From: Hyaloraphidium curvatum
Taxonomy: Eukaryota; Monoblepharomycota; Hyaloraphidiomycetes; Hyaloraphidiales; Hyaloraphidiaceae
Reading direction: 5' to 3'
Length of the DNA: 64,000 bases
NCBI GenBank assembly: GCA_025558095.1
Contig: JAIVFI010000031.1
Location: 186,001 to 250,000 of the forward strand
Below the pieces are notes generated by a model. That model was not told the DNA's origin and made no database searches. It worked only from the letters and a program-made list of their open reading frames with translations. The translations under genes were made by a program, and so were the position numbers. Below are positions 20,900 through 31,443 of this stretch, one piece after another. The stretch's first letter is position 1; the number at the start of each line of letters is the position of its first letter.

Positions 20900-22592
20900 A
20901 TGCCGACCGTGACGGCCAACGCCGTTTCGGGGGAGGACATCGACGGCGGCATGGTACAAGCTCAACACGCTCGCGCGTACATCAACCATATTCGAGCCAA
21001 CAACTGTGATTCCTTCTTCGATTCTGGCGCGAGCCGCAACTCTACCAATACCCTAAGCGACCTGACCAAACTCTACTCGATACCCAAGTTCGTTGTGCAT
21101 GGACTTACGGGGCCCGTGGAGGTGTCACAGGCTGGCACCATGTACGTGCGTTTTCGCACGAGCGGACCCGTTGTTCGGCTTGACAACGTTCTTTTCATGC
21201 CGAGCACACCGTGCCGCCTGTTTTCGGAAACGGCATTGGCCGCCGCCGGCGTTCGATCCAGGAACTGCTACCTGGCTGACAAGGAGATGCAGAAACAGCT
21301 ATACCTCGTGGACGGCACGGAGCTGTGCGTTCTTCCTCAGCAAAACGGCGTATTCCCGATGCCGATCGAGGTCGTCAAACCGGGGTCAACGTCGCAGGCC
21401 ATGTGGGGACTCACCGACGCAGATTTGATCCGACTGCGAGGGGTACGCATGTCACGCCTCTACGATCGCCACCTGTGGCATGCCCGATGTGCGCACGCTC
21501 ACATTGAGCGCATCCGGATAGCGCAGAGGTCGGGTGCGGTGCTTGGCCTTGAGAACGTCGATCTGGGCCCCGAGTCGGAGGTTATCGAGTGCGATGTCTG
21601 CCTGCACGCGAAGCTGACGACCGCGCCGTTCCGCCCCTCGATGCGTGAGCACGTCAAGGACGTCATGGATCTCTGGCACGTTGATCTCAAGGGCCCGGTC
21701 GATATCACTTCCGTGCACGGCGACCGCTACTGGATGGACGTCAAGGACGAGTGGTCGCAGCAGCTTTGGTCGATCCCCCTGAAGACCAAGGACGAAGCAG
21801 CACCTCTCCTTCAACACCTCATCGTGTGGGCCGAGACGCAGACTGGGAAACGCCTCAAGCACCTCCAGTCTGACCAGGGTACCGAGCTCGGGCGGTGGAA
21901 CGCGCGGGAGCTGGGCTGGTTCCAGACCTGGTTACGTGAACGAGGCACTCACTTCCGGGTCTCCATACCCAATACGCCTCAACAGAACGCGGTACCCGAA
22001 CGCGAGCATCGTTCCCAGGTCGAGGGGGTACTTGCGCTCTGCATCCAGGCTGACGTCGAGAAGCGTTTCTGGAACTATGCCCTCGCATACAAGACTGAGG
22101 TCCGCAACATGCTCCCAACGGTGAAGACGATGCAACGGGGCGCAAACGGAACGGTTACCACGCCGCATGAGCTATGGACAGGGACTAAACCCGACCTGTC
22201 ACGCCTCCGCACGTTCGGGTCGGAGTGCTGGTACGGTATCCTCCCCAGCCAGCGCAAGGCTCTGGACGACCGTGCACACCGTGCGATCTTCCTCGGTTTC
22301 CCGAAGCACCTGAAGGCGTACACCTTGCTGGATCTCACCACAGGCAAGATCGTCCATGCACGATCAGTGGTCTTCAACGAGCGCTATTCTAAACGTTCGC
22401 CCGGCTCCTTCCGCGACATTGATGCGCTGGGCAAGCATCGCCCTTTTGCTCTCGTACCTCCCCGCCTTCCTCATCGGCTCTCAAAGCCGGCGGATGCGGC
22501 AGTCGACGAAGACAGCGATGACGATCAGCGGACACCACCAAGGGATGCGGGGACGGGACTTCAGGAACCTGCTCAGCGCAATGAGGCAGGAG
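20900..22592 (+). pseudogene. Copia copy A pol, 5' part, cut by an inverted LTR
   Basis: Reads protease (FFDSGASRNS), the integrase HHCC finger (LWHARCAHAHIERI, CDVCLHAK) and the integrase core (WHVDLKGPV, HLQSDQGTELG, VPEREHR). It stops at AGGAG 22588-22592, where the inverted LTR begins; the frame then runs to a spurious stop at 22636. The missing half is the inverted block 22809-25052. Confidence 0.92.
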
Positions 22593-22808
22593 TCAAAGAC
22601 CCCTGGTCACAGGCGCCCAGAGACAGGTGCGGATGAAGCAGGTGGCGTTCCTGGTGTTTGTTGTGTTATTCTCCCTTTTCTTAGAGCCGCCCTCCTAGGT
22701 TATTGTCTAGCCAAGATCCACCCATCCATCCAAGTCCAACATCCAACTCCAAGGCCAACTCCAACTCGATCCAACGGCTCCAAACACATCCATCCATCGC
22801 CAGCAACA
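22593..22808 (-). repeat. Inverted LTR inside copy A
   Basis: Complete 216-bp LTR on the minus strand (TCAAAGACC...CGCCAGCAACA as read on plus). Left neighbour is AGGAG of pol; right neighbour is the inverted polypurine tract. With the LTR at 25053 it flanks the inverted 3' half of copy A. Confidence 0.93.
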
Positions 22809-23071
22809 CTCCCCCATTTGGAGGCGAGTGGATCGAGTGGAGTCCCCCACCGCATGCTCCTCCACGCCCCGGGATTGAGCTCCTTGGGCTGCCTAGGCCA
22901 GGCTCCCTGATGACACCTCCCCCCAAGACCGGGCGATCCAATCGCCGTACAAAAAGCTCCCCCAGAGACCATACATGCAAAGAAAGTACAAGAAACAATA
23001 CAATCCAGAGGTACACGTAGGGGAGACTCCCCCAGAAGCCAAGGAACGTCTGCCCGCTAGCCTCAGGCTCA

Positions 23072-25047
23072 TCACGGGCAGAGATTCCCGGCAGGGTCCG
23101 GCTCGCAGAGAACGCTGGCCTCAGCCGAACCCGTATCAAGGTCAACAACACCAATGCGCGCACGGAAAAGTTCAAAAAGGGCCGGAGCTAGAGGCTTGGT
23201 AAAGCCGTCCCCAAGGTTGTCGTCTGACACCACCCGTGCAGTCTCAATCGTTCCATTTTGCACAGTGTCGCAAACCAGGTGGTACTTGATATCGATGTGC
23301 TTCGTCCGCTCGTGAAACTTAGGATCACGAGCGAGTTGTTCAGCAGACATGTTGTCCTCGAAAAGTCGCGTAGGTGTCGTCCACGCAAAGCCAAGTTCCT
23401 GCAGGATGGAGCGCAGCCAGAGAATGTTGCGAACTGCATGCGCCATAGCAACATACTCGGCTTCCGTAGTAGACTGTGCAACGATGGATTGCCGCTTGGT
23501 CAGCCAAGCAATACTGGAAGCACCCATGAGGATGACGAGACCCGTGGTCGACTTGCGGGTCATCACACAGCCAGCAAAATCGGCATCTGCATAAGCACAG
23601 AGATCCAAGCAATCGCCAGACGCAGGACGACGGCCAAGAACAAGTCCATAGGTACGGGTGCGGCGGAGGTAGCGTAAGACATCTCGAAGCACCTTGATGT
23701 GAAGAGGTCCGAAGCTGTTGGCAAAGCGAGAAAGAAAGATCACGGCAAAGGCAATATCTGGCCGTGTCGTGATGGCGATCCAAAGTAGAGATCCAACCAG
23801 GCCCTTGTAGTTGAAACTTTTGACGTCGTCTTGGATCTTCGTCGGCAGGCTGTCAAACACCGCGGGATCAAATGGGCGCAGCGTCTGGAGTGCATCCGGT
23901 CGCATCGGCGTGAGAGCAGACTTCGTCTCCTTGCTGGGAACATCACGCGTGAATCCAAACTCGCGGAGGACGCGGTCGATGTACGCCGTCTGCGACAACG
24001 AGATTGTACCGGTGCCGGTGTCGCGACGGATGTGCACGCCCAAGCAGTAAGTGACAGAGCCCAGCGAGTTGATGTTGAAATGCTGCTTGAGGCTGCCAAA
24101 CAACTCGTCAATCTCCAGTTGTGAGGTGGCAGCAACCAGCAAGTCGTCGACGTAGACAAAGATGATCATAATGCGGCCGGCCGTGAAGCGCACGTAGAGA
24201 CAGCTCTCGGAGGCCAGCTTCACGAATCCAGCCTGGCGGAGGAAATGATCAAGCATTGCAAGGAACAAGCGCATCGCTTGCCGTAATCCATAGAGACTCT
24301 TTAGCAGGCGAAGCACCGTGCGCGAGGAAGACTCCTTGAGGAACCGCCAACCCGGAGGCGGTCTGATGTAGACAGTGTAGTCCAGTGGAGCATGCAGAAA
24401 CGCCGTCTTGATGTCCCAGTGATCACAGAGGAGTCCCAGCGTGGCAACAAGAAGGAGGAAGAGGCGGAAGACAACTTGGTTAGGAACGGCAGCGAACGTA
24501 TCGTAGTACGTTTGCTCGGACTGGCGGTTTCCGTCCGCCACCAAGCGTGCCTTGAAGCGCGTAACGTTGTTGTTCTGGTCCTTCTTGACGTCGTAGACGT
24601 AGTGCGAGGGCACCACCTTGTCCTCGTCACCAGCGGGTAGTTCCGTCTCCTCGACCACACCCATCTCAAGAATAGACTTGTTCTCCTCCTGCCGCGCTTC
24701 CTCCCACTGAGCCGCATGCGGTGACCTCTGCGATTCGTTGTATGTGCGCGGAACGGTGACATCGTGCACCGACAGCAGGGTCACCGGGCTCGTGTCTGGG
24801 TCAGGGGCGCTGGCACCTGGTATGCACCACATCTCGAAGGCTGGGAAGCGGAAGGAAGGAGAGCACGTCAGCGGAGTGGCGATCATGGCGTAGGGCATGA
24901 TGAGAGGGTCTGGCAGACCATCATCAGGTCCAGCGAGGGGATGCGGCGCAGCACCCAGCTCATCGCCATCACCAGCGTCCGTTGCCTCCTGCTCCACGTC
25001 GAGCGGGTACTCAATCTCTTCCTCAAGAAGCTCCCACTCGTACGCCT
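23072..25047 (-). pseudogene. Copia copy A pol, 3' part, inverted
   Basis: Minus-strand frame carrying reverse transcriptase (FKARLVADGNRQ, HWDIKTAFLHAPLD, YVDDLLVAATSQ) and RNase H (YADADFAGC, STTEAEYVAMAHA). It ends next to CTCCT 25048-25052, the complement of the AGGAG at 22588. It is otherwise open, and nearly identical to copy B; separated from its promoter and 5' half, it cannot make Pol. Confidence 0.92.
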
Positions 25048-25052
25048 CTCCT

Positions 25053-25268
25053 TGTTGCTGGCGATGGATGGATGTGTTTGGAGCCGTTGGATCGAGTTGG
25101 AGTTGGCCTTGGAGTTGGATGTTGGACTTGGATGGATGGGTGGATCTTGGCTAGACAATAACCTAGGAGGGCGGCTCTAAGAAAAGGGAGAATAACACAA
25201 CAAACACCAGGAACGCCACCTGCTTCATCCGCACCTGTCTCTGGGCGCCTGTGACCAGGGGTCTTTGA
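25053..25268 (+). repeat. LTR shared between copies A and B (5' LTR of B)
   Basis: 216 bp with the standard ends. Preceded by CTCCT (inverted pol of A), followed by the tRNA-Lys-like primer-binding site 25269-25290 and B gag. Confidence 0.92.
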
Positions 25269-25330
25269 GATTAAGAGTCTCACCTGCTCTGACACGTACC
25301 TGCTACCCCTGGAAGCCCGCCCGCGACAGG

Positions 25331-26240
25331 ATGACAGCCAATGATGCCGACAAGCCCATCCTGCTCAACACCGGTGATAACATGGTCCAGTGGGACCGCA
25401 AGGCCCCCATCTACCTCAACAAGCTCGGGGTGTACGAGTACGTCGTCAACAACGTCCTCAGCCTCGACTGGCAGCTCGAGCAGGCTCGCAAGCGGGCCGC
25501 TGAGCGCGGCAACGCTCCAGGGCTGACCGACCGGCAGAGGGATGCCATCCTTATCGAGGAAGAGAAGGCCGCGCACGCGACCCTCACGGAACACAAGTTC
25601 AGGACGACGGCCGAAAAGGCCTACGGCGAGCTCATGTTGATGCTCGACGACGTCCTCCAGGAAGCATTCGACGAGCCCAAGACGGCCTACGACCTCTGGA
25701 TCGCGATTCACAAGAAGTTCAAGGTTGGAAAGGCGCGCCTGGTACACACGTCCCAGGTCCGCGTAAACAAGTGGCAGTGGGACGCTTCAAAGACTGTGGA
25801 CCGGAACTTCAACGAGCTGCTCAGCATCAAGTCAGAGAGGGCTGCGCACAAGAAACCGCTCTCAGACTACGACGTGGCCCTGATGGTGACATTCACCGAA
25901 GGTTTTCCGTTCGCGGAGCTCCAAGGATTCTGGGGCCGAATCATTGACGAGCTACCGCCCGGCTGGCGCTGCCGTTTGGAGGCCGGCTCCGGTGACCAGT
26001 GAGATCACCTGCCGCGAATGCGGCAAGCCGGGACACGTGGCATCGGCGTGCCCCGACAAGAAGTGCCACAATTGCAACGGCAAGGGGCACGTACAGCGCG
26101 AGTGCCCGTCACCGCCCCAGCAGCCGTACGCCATGCTGGCAGATGCCCAGATGGAACACAGCGAGGGTGAGAATCGGGGGGGGATCCTGGGCCGAGGTGC
26201 CCGCACCGCGAAGGGGCTGCGGTGCTCGGCGCTTGGTTGA
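25331..26240 (+). pseudogene. Copia copy B gag, broken by a 395-bp deletion
   Basis: Matches copy A gag up to IIDE (about 25950), then lacks the sequence equivalent to A 19455-19849. The deletion removes the Pro/Gly linker and shifts the frame, so translation ends at 26002 after about 17 foreign residues. The two CCHC knuckles persist downstream in another frame (25944-26240). The 395-bp size agrees exactly with the change in A-to-B coordinate offset (6497 at the LTR, 6102 at pol). Confidence 0.93.
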
Positions 26241-26246
26241 AAAGGA

Positions 26247-26402
26247 GGGCCGCGGGCTCCGCGTCGCGAAGGGCCGAGGGCCAGACGCTTGAAGAAGAGG
26301 GCCGCGGGCTCTGCGTCACGAAGGGCCGAGGGCCAGACGCTTGAAGAAGAGGGCCGCGGGCCCCGCGTCGCGAAGGGCCGAGGGCCAGACGCTTGAAGAA
26401 GA
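26247..26402 (+). repeat. 52-bp minisatellite between gag and pol (copy B)
   Basis: Same array and unit count as in copy A at 20145-20300. Confidence 0.85.
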
Positions 26403-27001
26403 GCGCCGCGAAGGGGCCGCGGGCCCGGCGTGTGGAGTGTGGGCCGCGGGCCCGGCGTCGCGAAGGGGCCCGTGTGCCCAGTGCCTGAGGCCGCGGTTGC
26501 CTGCCAGGAGGGGCCGCGGGCCCAGCGCTAGGTGTGGAGTTTGAGTGCGAGAAGTGACGGGACGCTGGGCACATCACCAGCCGCCGACGCGGGGGACCAG
26601 CGTCGGTGGCTGGTCGCGCACGAAACCTCGCACCCTCGTCCCATTTGATGCTGATCATCTTTCTCATCTTTCTCCTCCTTTCTCCTCTCGCCCATACTTG
26701 GTGCCATGCCTGCTCTTCCCTCCGATGCCGTTTCTTTTTGTTCATCCGGTAAGATGGCAGTGCCGCGAACGAAGGTAACTCACCCGCCCCGCACCCCGAT
26801 CGCTCTTCATCGCAGCATTGCCTGACAGCCTTTGGCTTCCTGGGATACGGCTCGATGCATGGTGACAGTGAGGGAGCCGATTTTGGCTATGTCGGCTACG
26901 ACCAAGAGTCCGGCGGCGGAGTGACTTACGGCGACGCCTTCGGAGCGACCTACGGCGACGGCTTCGACAACTGACTACGTAGCGGCGGGGAGGCCGCTGC
27001 G

Positions 27002-30000
27002 ATGCCGACCGTGACGGCCAACGCCGTTTCGGGGGAGGACATCGACGGCGGCATGGTACAAGCTCAACACGCTCGCGCATACATCAACCATATTCGAGCC
27101 AACAACTGTGATTCCTTCTTCGATTCTGGCGCGAGCCGCAACTCTACCAATACCCTAAGCGACCTGACCAAAGTCTACTCGATACCCAAGTTCGTTGTGC
27201 ATGGACTTACGGGGCCCGTGGAGGTGTCACAGGCTGGCACCATGTACGTGCGTTTTCGCACGAGCGGACCCGTTGTTCGGCTTGACAACGTTCTTTTCAT
27301 GCCGAGCACACCGCGCCACCTGTTTTCGGAAACGGCATTGGCCGCCGCCGGCGTTCGATCCAGGAACTGCTACCTGGCTGACAAGGAGATGCAGAAACAG
27401 CTATACCTCGTGGACGGCACGGAGCTGTGCGTTCTTCCTCAGCAAAACGGCGTATTCCCGATGCCGATCGAGGTCGTCAAACCGGGGTCAACGTCGCAGG
27501 CCATGTGGGGACTCACCGACGCGGATTTGATCCGACTGCGAGGGGTACGCATGTCACGCCTCTACGATCGCCACCTGTGGCATGCCCGATGTGCGCACGC
27601 TCACATTGAGCGCATCCGGATAGCGCAGAGGTCGGGTGCGGTGCTTGGCCTTGAGAACGTCGATCTGGGCCCCGAGTCGGAGGTTATCGAGTGCGATGTC
27701 TGCCTGCGCGCGAAGCTGACGACCGCGCCGTTCCGCCCCTCGATGCGTGAGCACGTCAAGGACGTCATGGATCTCTGGCACGTTGATCTCAAGGGCCCGG
27801 TCGATATCACTTCCGTGCACGGCGACCGCTACTGGATGGACGTCAAGGACGAGTGGTCGCAGCAGCTTTGGTCGATCCCCCTGAAGACCAAGGACGAAGC
27901 AGCACCTCTCCTTCAACACCTCATCGTGTGGGCCGAGACGCAGACTGGGAAACGCCTCAAGCACCTCCAGTCTGACCAGGGTACCGAGCTCGGGCGGTGG
28001 AACGCGCGGGAGCTGGGCTGGTTCCAGACCTGGTTACGTGAACGAGGCACTCACTTCCGGGTCTCCATACCCAATACGCCTCAACAGAACGCGGTACCCG
28101 AACGCGAGCATCGTTCCCAGGTCGAGGGGGTACTTGCGCTCTGCATCCAGGCTGACGTCGAGAAGCGTTTCTGGAACTATGCCCTCGCATACAAGACTGA
28201 GGTCCGCAACATGCTCCCAACGGTGAAGACGATGCAACGGGGCGCAAACGGAACGGTTACCACGCCGCATGAGCTATGGACAGGGACTAAACCCGACCTG
28301 TCACGCCTCCGCACGTTCGGGTCGGAGTGCTGGTACGGTATCCTCCCCAGCCAGCGCAAGGCTCTGGACGACCGTGCACACCGTGCGATCTTCCTCGGTT
28401 TCCCGAAGCACCTGAAGGCGTACACCTTGCTGGATCTAACCACAGGCAAGATCGTCCATGCGCGATCAGTGGTCTTCAACGAGCGCTATTCTAAACGTTC
28501 GCCCGGCTCCTTCCGCGACATTGATGCGCTGGGCAAGCATCGCCCTTTTGCTCTCGTACCTCCCCGCCTTCCTCATCGGCTCTCAAAGCCGGCGGATGCG
28601 GCAGTCGACGAAGACAGCGATGACGATCAGCGGACACCACCAAGGGATGCGGGGACGGGACTTCAGGAACCTGCTCAACGCAATGAGGCAGGAGAGGCGT
28701 ACGAGTGGGAGCTTCTTGAGGAAGAGATTGAGTACCCGCTCGACGTGGAGCAGGAGGCAACGGACGCTGGTGATGGCGATGAGCTGGGTGCTGCGCCGCA
28801 TCCCCTCGCTGGACCTGATGATGGTCTGCCAGACCCTCTCATCATGCCCTACGCCATGATCGCCACTCCGCTGACGTGCTCTCCTTCCTTCCGCTTCCCA
28901 GCCTTCGAGATGTGGCGCATACCAGGTGCCAGCGCCCCTGACCCAGACACGAGCCCGGTGACCCTGCTGTCGGTGCACGATGTCACCGTTCCGCGCACAT
29001 ACAACGAATCGCAGAGGTCACCGCATGCGGCTCAGTGGGAGGAAGCGCGGCAGGAGGAGAACAAGTCGATTCTTGAGATGGGTGTGGTCGAGGAGACGGA
29101 ACTACCCGCTGGTGACGAGGACAAGGTGGTGCCCTCGCACTACGTCTACGACGTCAAGAAGGACCAGAACAACAACGTTACGCGCTTCAAGGCACGCTTG
29201 GTGGCGGACGGAAACCGCCAGTCCGAGCAAACGTACTACGATACGTTCGCTGCCGTTCCTAACCAAGTTGTCTTCCGCCTCTTCCTCCTTCTTGTTGCCA
29301 CGCTGGGACTCCTCTGTGATCACTGGGACATCAAGACGGCGTTTCTGCATGCTCCACTGGACTACACTGTCTACATCAGACCGCCTCCGGGTTGGCGGTT
29401 CCTCAAGGAGTCTTCCTCGCGCACGGTGCTTCGCCTGCTAAAGAGTCTCTATGGATTACGGCAAGCGATGCGCTTGTTCCTTGCAATGCTTGATCATTTC
29501 CTCCGCCAGGCTGGATTCGTGAAGCTGGCCTCCGAGAGCTGTCTCTACGTGCGCTTCACGGCCGGCCGCATTATGATCATCTTTGTCTACGTCGACGACT
29601 TGCTGGTTGCTGCCACCTCACAACTGGAGATTGACGAGTTGTTTGGCAGCCTCAAGCAGCATTTCAACATCAACTCGCTGGGCTCTGTCACTTACTGCTT
29701 GGGCGTGCACATCCGTCGCGACACCGGCACCGGTACAATCTCGTTGTCGCAGACGGCGTACATCGACCGCGTCCTCCGCGAGTTTGGATTCACGCGTGAT
29801 GTTCCCAGCAAGGAGACGAAGTCTGCTCTCACGCCGATGCGACCGGATGCACTCCAGACGCTGCGCCCATTTGATCCCGCGGTGTTTGACAGCCTGCCGA
29901 CGAAGATCCAAGACGACGTCAAAAGTTTCAACTACAAGGGCCTGGTTGGATCTCTACTTTGGATCGCCATCACGACACGGCCAGATATTGCCTTTGCCGT

Positions 30001-30670
30001 GATCTTTCTTTCTCGCTTTGCCAACAGCTTCGGACCTCTTCACATCAAGGTGCTTCGAGATGTCTTACGCTACCTCCGCCGCACCCGTACCTATGGACTT
30101 GTTCTTGGCCGTCGTCCTGCGTCTGGCGATTGCTTGGATCTCTGTGCTTATGCAGATGCCGATTTTGCTGGCTGTGTGATGACCCGCAAGTCGACCACGG
30201 GTCTCGTCATCCTCATGGGTGCTTCCAGTATTGCTTGGCTGACCAAGCGGCAATCCATCGTTGCACAGTCTACTACGGAAGCCGAGTATGTTGCTATGGC
30301 GCATGCAGTTCGCAACATTCTCTGGCTGCGCTCCATCCTGCAGGAACTTGGCTTTGCGTGGACGACACCTACGCGACTTTTCGAGGACAACATGTCTGCT
30401 GAACAACTCGCTCGTGATCCTAAGTTTCACGAGCGGACGAAGCACATCGATATCAAGTACCACCTGGTTTGCGACACTGTGCAAAATGGAACGATTGAGA
30501 CTGCACGGGTGGTGTCAGACGACAACCTTGGGGACGGCTTTACCAAGCCTCTAGCTCCGGCCCTTTTTGAACTTTTCCGTGCGCGCATTGGTGTTGTTGA
30601 CCTTGATACGGGTTCGGCTGAGGCCAGCGTTCTCTGCGAGCCGGACCCTGCCGGGAATCTCTGCCCGTGA
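27002..30670 (+). CDS. Copia copy B Pol polyprotein (intact, 1222 residues)
   Basis: One uninterrupted frame. In order: aspartic protease (FFDSGASRNS, residues about 39-48); integrase zinc-binding HHCC (LWHARCAHAHIERI, CDVCLRAK); integrase core with D-D-E in WHVDLKGP, LQSDQGTE and VPEREHR; reverse transcriptase with KTAFLHAPLD and catalytic YVDD; RNase H with YADADFAG and TTEAEYVAM, ending in an acidic tail. The E in VPEREHR replaces the more usual VAERMNR context. All catalytic residues are present, so this copy could supply Pol activity in trans; its own gag is broken. Confidence 0.96.
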   Translation: MPTVTANAVSGEDIDGGMVQAQHARAYINHIRANNCDSFFDSGASRNSTNTLSDLTKVYSIPKFVVHGLTGPVEVSQAGTMYVRFRTSGPVVRLDNVLFMPSTPRHLFSETALAAAGVRSRNCYLADKEMQKQLYLVDGTELCVLPQQNGVFPMPIEVVKPGSTSQAMWGLTDADLIRLRGVRMSRLYDRHLWHARCAHAHIERIRIAQRSGAVLGLENVDLGPESEVIECDVCLRAKLTTAPFRPSMREHVKDVMDLWHVDLKGPVDITSVHGDRYWMDVKDEWSQQLWSIPLKTKDEAAPLLQHLIVWAETQTGKRLKHLQSDQGTELGRWNARELGWFQTWLRERGTHFRVSIPNTPQQNAVPEREHRSQVEGVLALCIQADVEKRFWNYALAYKTEVRNMLPTVKTMQRGANGTVTTPHELWTGTKPDLSRLRTFGSECWYGILPSQRKALDDRAHRAIFLGFPKHLKAYTLLDLTTGKIVHARSVVFNERYSKRSPGSFRDIDALGKHRPFALVPPRLPHRLSKPADAAVDEDSDDDQRTPPRDAGTGLQEPAQRNEAGEAYEWELLEEEIEYPLDVEQEATDAGDGDELGAAPHPLAGPDDGLPDPLIMPYAMIATPLTCSPSFRFPAFEMWRIPGASAPDPDTSPVTLLSVHDVTVPRTYNESQRSPHAAQWEEARQEENKSILEMGVVEETELPAGDEDKVVPSHYVYDVKKDQNNNVTRFKARLVADGNRQSEQTYYDTFAAVPNQVVFRLFLLLVATLGLLCDHWDIKTAFLHAPLDYTVYIRPPPGWRFLKESSSRTVLRLLKSLYGLRQAMRLFLAMLDHFLRQAGFVKLASESCLYVRFTAGRIMIIFVYVDDLLVAATSQLEIDELFGSLKQHFNINSLGSVTYCLGVHIRRDTGTGTISLSQTAYIDRVLREFGFTRDVPSKETKSALTPMRPDALQTLRPFDPAVFDSLPTKIQDDVKSFNYKGLVGSLLWIAITTRPDIAFAVIFLSRFANSFGPLHIKVLRDVLRYLRRTRTYGLVLGRRPASGDCLDLCAYADADFAGCVMTRKSTTGLVILMGASSIAWLTKRQSIVAQSTTEAEYVAMAHAVRNILWLRSILQELGFAWTTPTRLFEDNMSAEQLARDPKFHERTKHIDIKYHLVCDTVQNGTIETARVVSDDNLGDGFTKPLAPALFELFRARIGVVDLDTGSAEASVLCEPDPAGNLCP

Positions 30671-30840
30671 TGAGCCTGAGGCTAGCGGGCAGCCGTTCCT
30701 TGGCTTCTGGGGGAGTCACCCCTACGTGTACCTCTGGATTGTATTGTTTCTTGTACTTTCTTTGCATGTATGGTCTCTGGGGGAGCTTTTTTGTACGGCG
30801 ATTGGATCGCCCGGTCTTGGGGGGAGGTGTCATCAGGGAG

Positions 30841-31272
30841 CCTGGCCTAGGCAGCCCAAGGAGCTCAATCCCGGGGCGTGGAGGAGCATGCGGTGGGGGA
30901 CTCCACTCGATCCACTCGCCTCCAAATGGGGGAGTGTTGCTGGCGATGGATGGATGTGTTTGGAGCCGTTGGATCGAGTTGGAGCCTGGCCTAGGCAGCC
31001 CAAGGAGCTCAATCCCGGGGCGTGGAGGAGCATGCGGTGGGGGACTCCACTCGATCCACTCGCCTCCAAATGGGGGAGTGTTGCTGGCGATGGATGGATG
31101 TGTTTGGAGCCGTTGGATCGAGTTGGAGCCTGGCCTAGGCAGCCCAAGGAGCTCAATCCCGGGGCGTGGAGGAGCATGCGGTGGGGGACTCCACTCGATC
31201 CACTCGCCTCCAAATGGGGGAGTGTTGCTGGCGATGGATGGATGTGTTTGGAGCCGTTGGATCGAGTTGGAG
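30841..31272 (+). repeat. Triplicated 144-bp unit spanning polypurine tract and LTR start
   Basis: Three units of 144 bp (30841, 30985, 31129). Each contains CCTGGCCTAGGCAGCCC, the polypurine tract AAATGGGGGAG and the first ~50 bp of the LTR (TGTTGCTGG to GATCGAGTTGGAG). Only the third unit continues into the full 216-bp LTR. Copy A has a single unit. Junctions share GGAG, suggesting slippage during plus-strand synthesis or unequal exchange. Confidence 0.92.
31212..31222 (+). promoter_or_regulatory. Polypurine tract for plus-strand priming
   Basis: AAATGGGGGAG directly before the right LTR; the same tract precedes the LTR in copy A (inverted, about 22809-22819) and occurs in each 144-bp unit. 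Confidence 0.8.
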
Positions 31273-31438
31273 TTGGCCTTGGAGTTGGATGTTGGACTTG
31301 GATGAATGGGTGGATCTTGGCTAGACAATAACCTAGGAGGGCGGCTCTAAGAAAAGGGAGAATAACACAACAAACACCAGGAACGCCACCTGCTTCATCC
31401 GCACCTGTCTCTGGGCGCCTGTGACCAAGGGTCTTTGA
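31223..31438 (+). repeat. Right LTR of the copia composite
   Basis: 216 bp, TGTTGCTGG to TCTTTGA, followed by CGACC (31439-31443). Differs from the other LTRs by isolated substitutions (for example GATGAATGG for GATGGATGG). Confidence 0.92.
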
Positions 31439-31443
31439 CGACC
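31439..31443. repeat. Right target-site duplication of the copia composite (CGACC)
   Basis: Matches 18551-18555. Confidence 0.85.

Larger units (their letters stand above)
18556..31438 (+). mobile_element. Composite Ty1/copia LTR retrotransposon: copies A and B in one insertion
   Basis: Order: LTR(+) 18556-18771, gag and 5' pol of copy A, LTR(-) 22593-22808, 3' pol of copy A inverted, LTR(+) 25053-25268, copy B, LTR(+) 31223-31438. All LTRs are 216 bp. The whole unit is bounded by one CGACC target duplication, so A and B entered or amplified as LTR-internal-LTR-internal-LTR. Domain order in pol (protease, integrase, RT, RNase H) defines the copia superfamily. Copies A and B are nearly identical, apart from the inversion and a 395-bp gag deletion in B, so the element is recent. 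Confidence 0.93.

Noticed and set aside
30540-31328. 262-codon minus-strand frame and 254-codon plus-strand frame near the right LTR
   Set aside because: Both are produced by the 144-bp triplication (a multiple of three).
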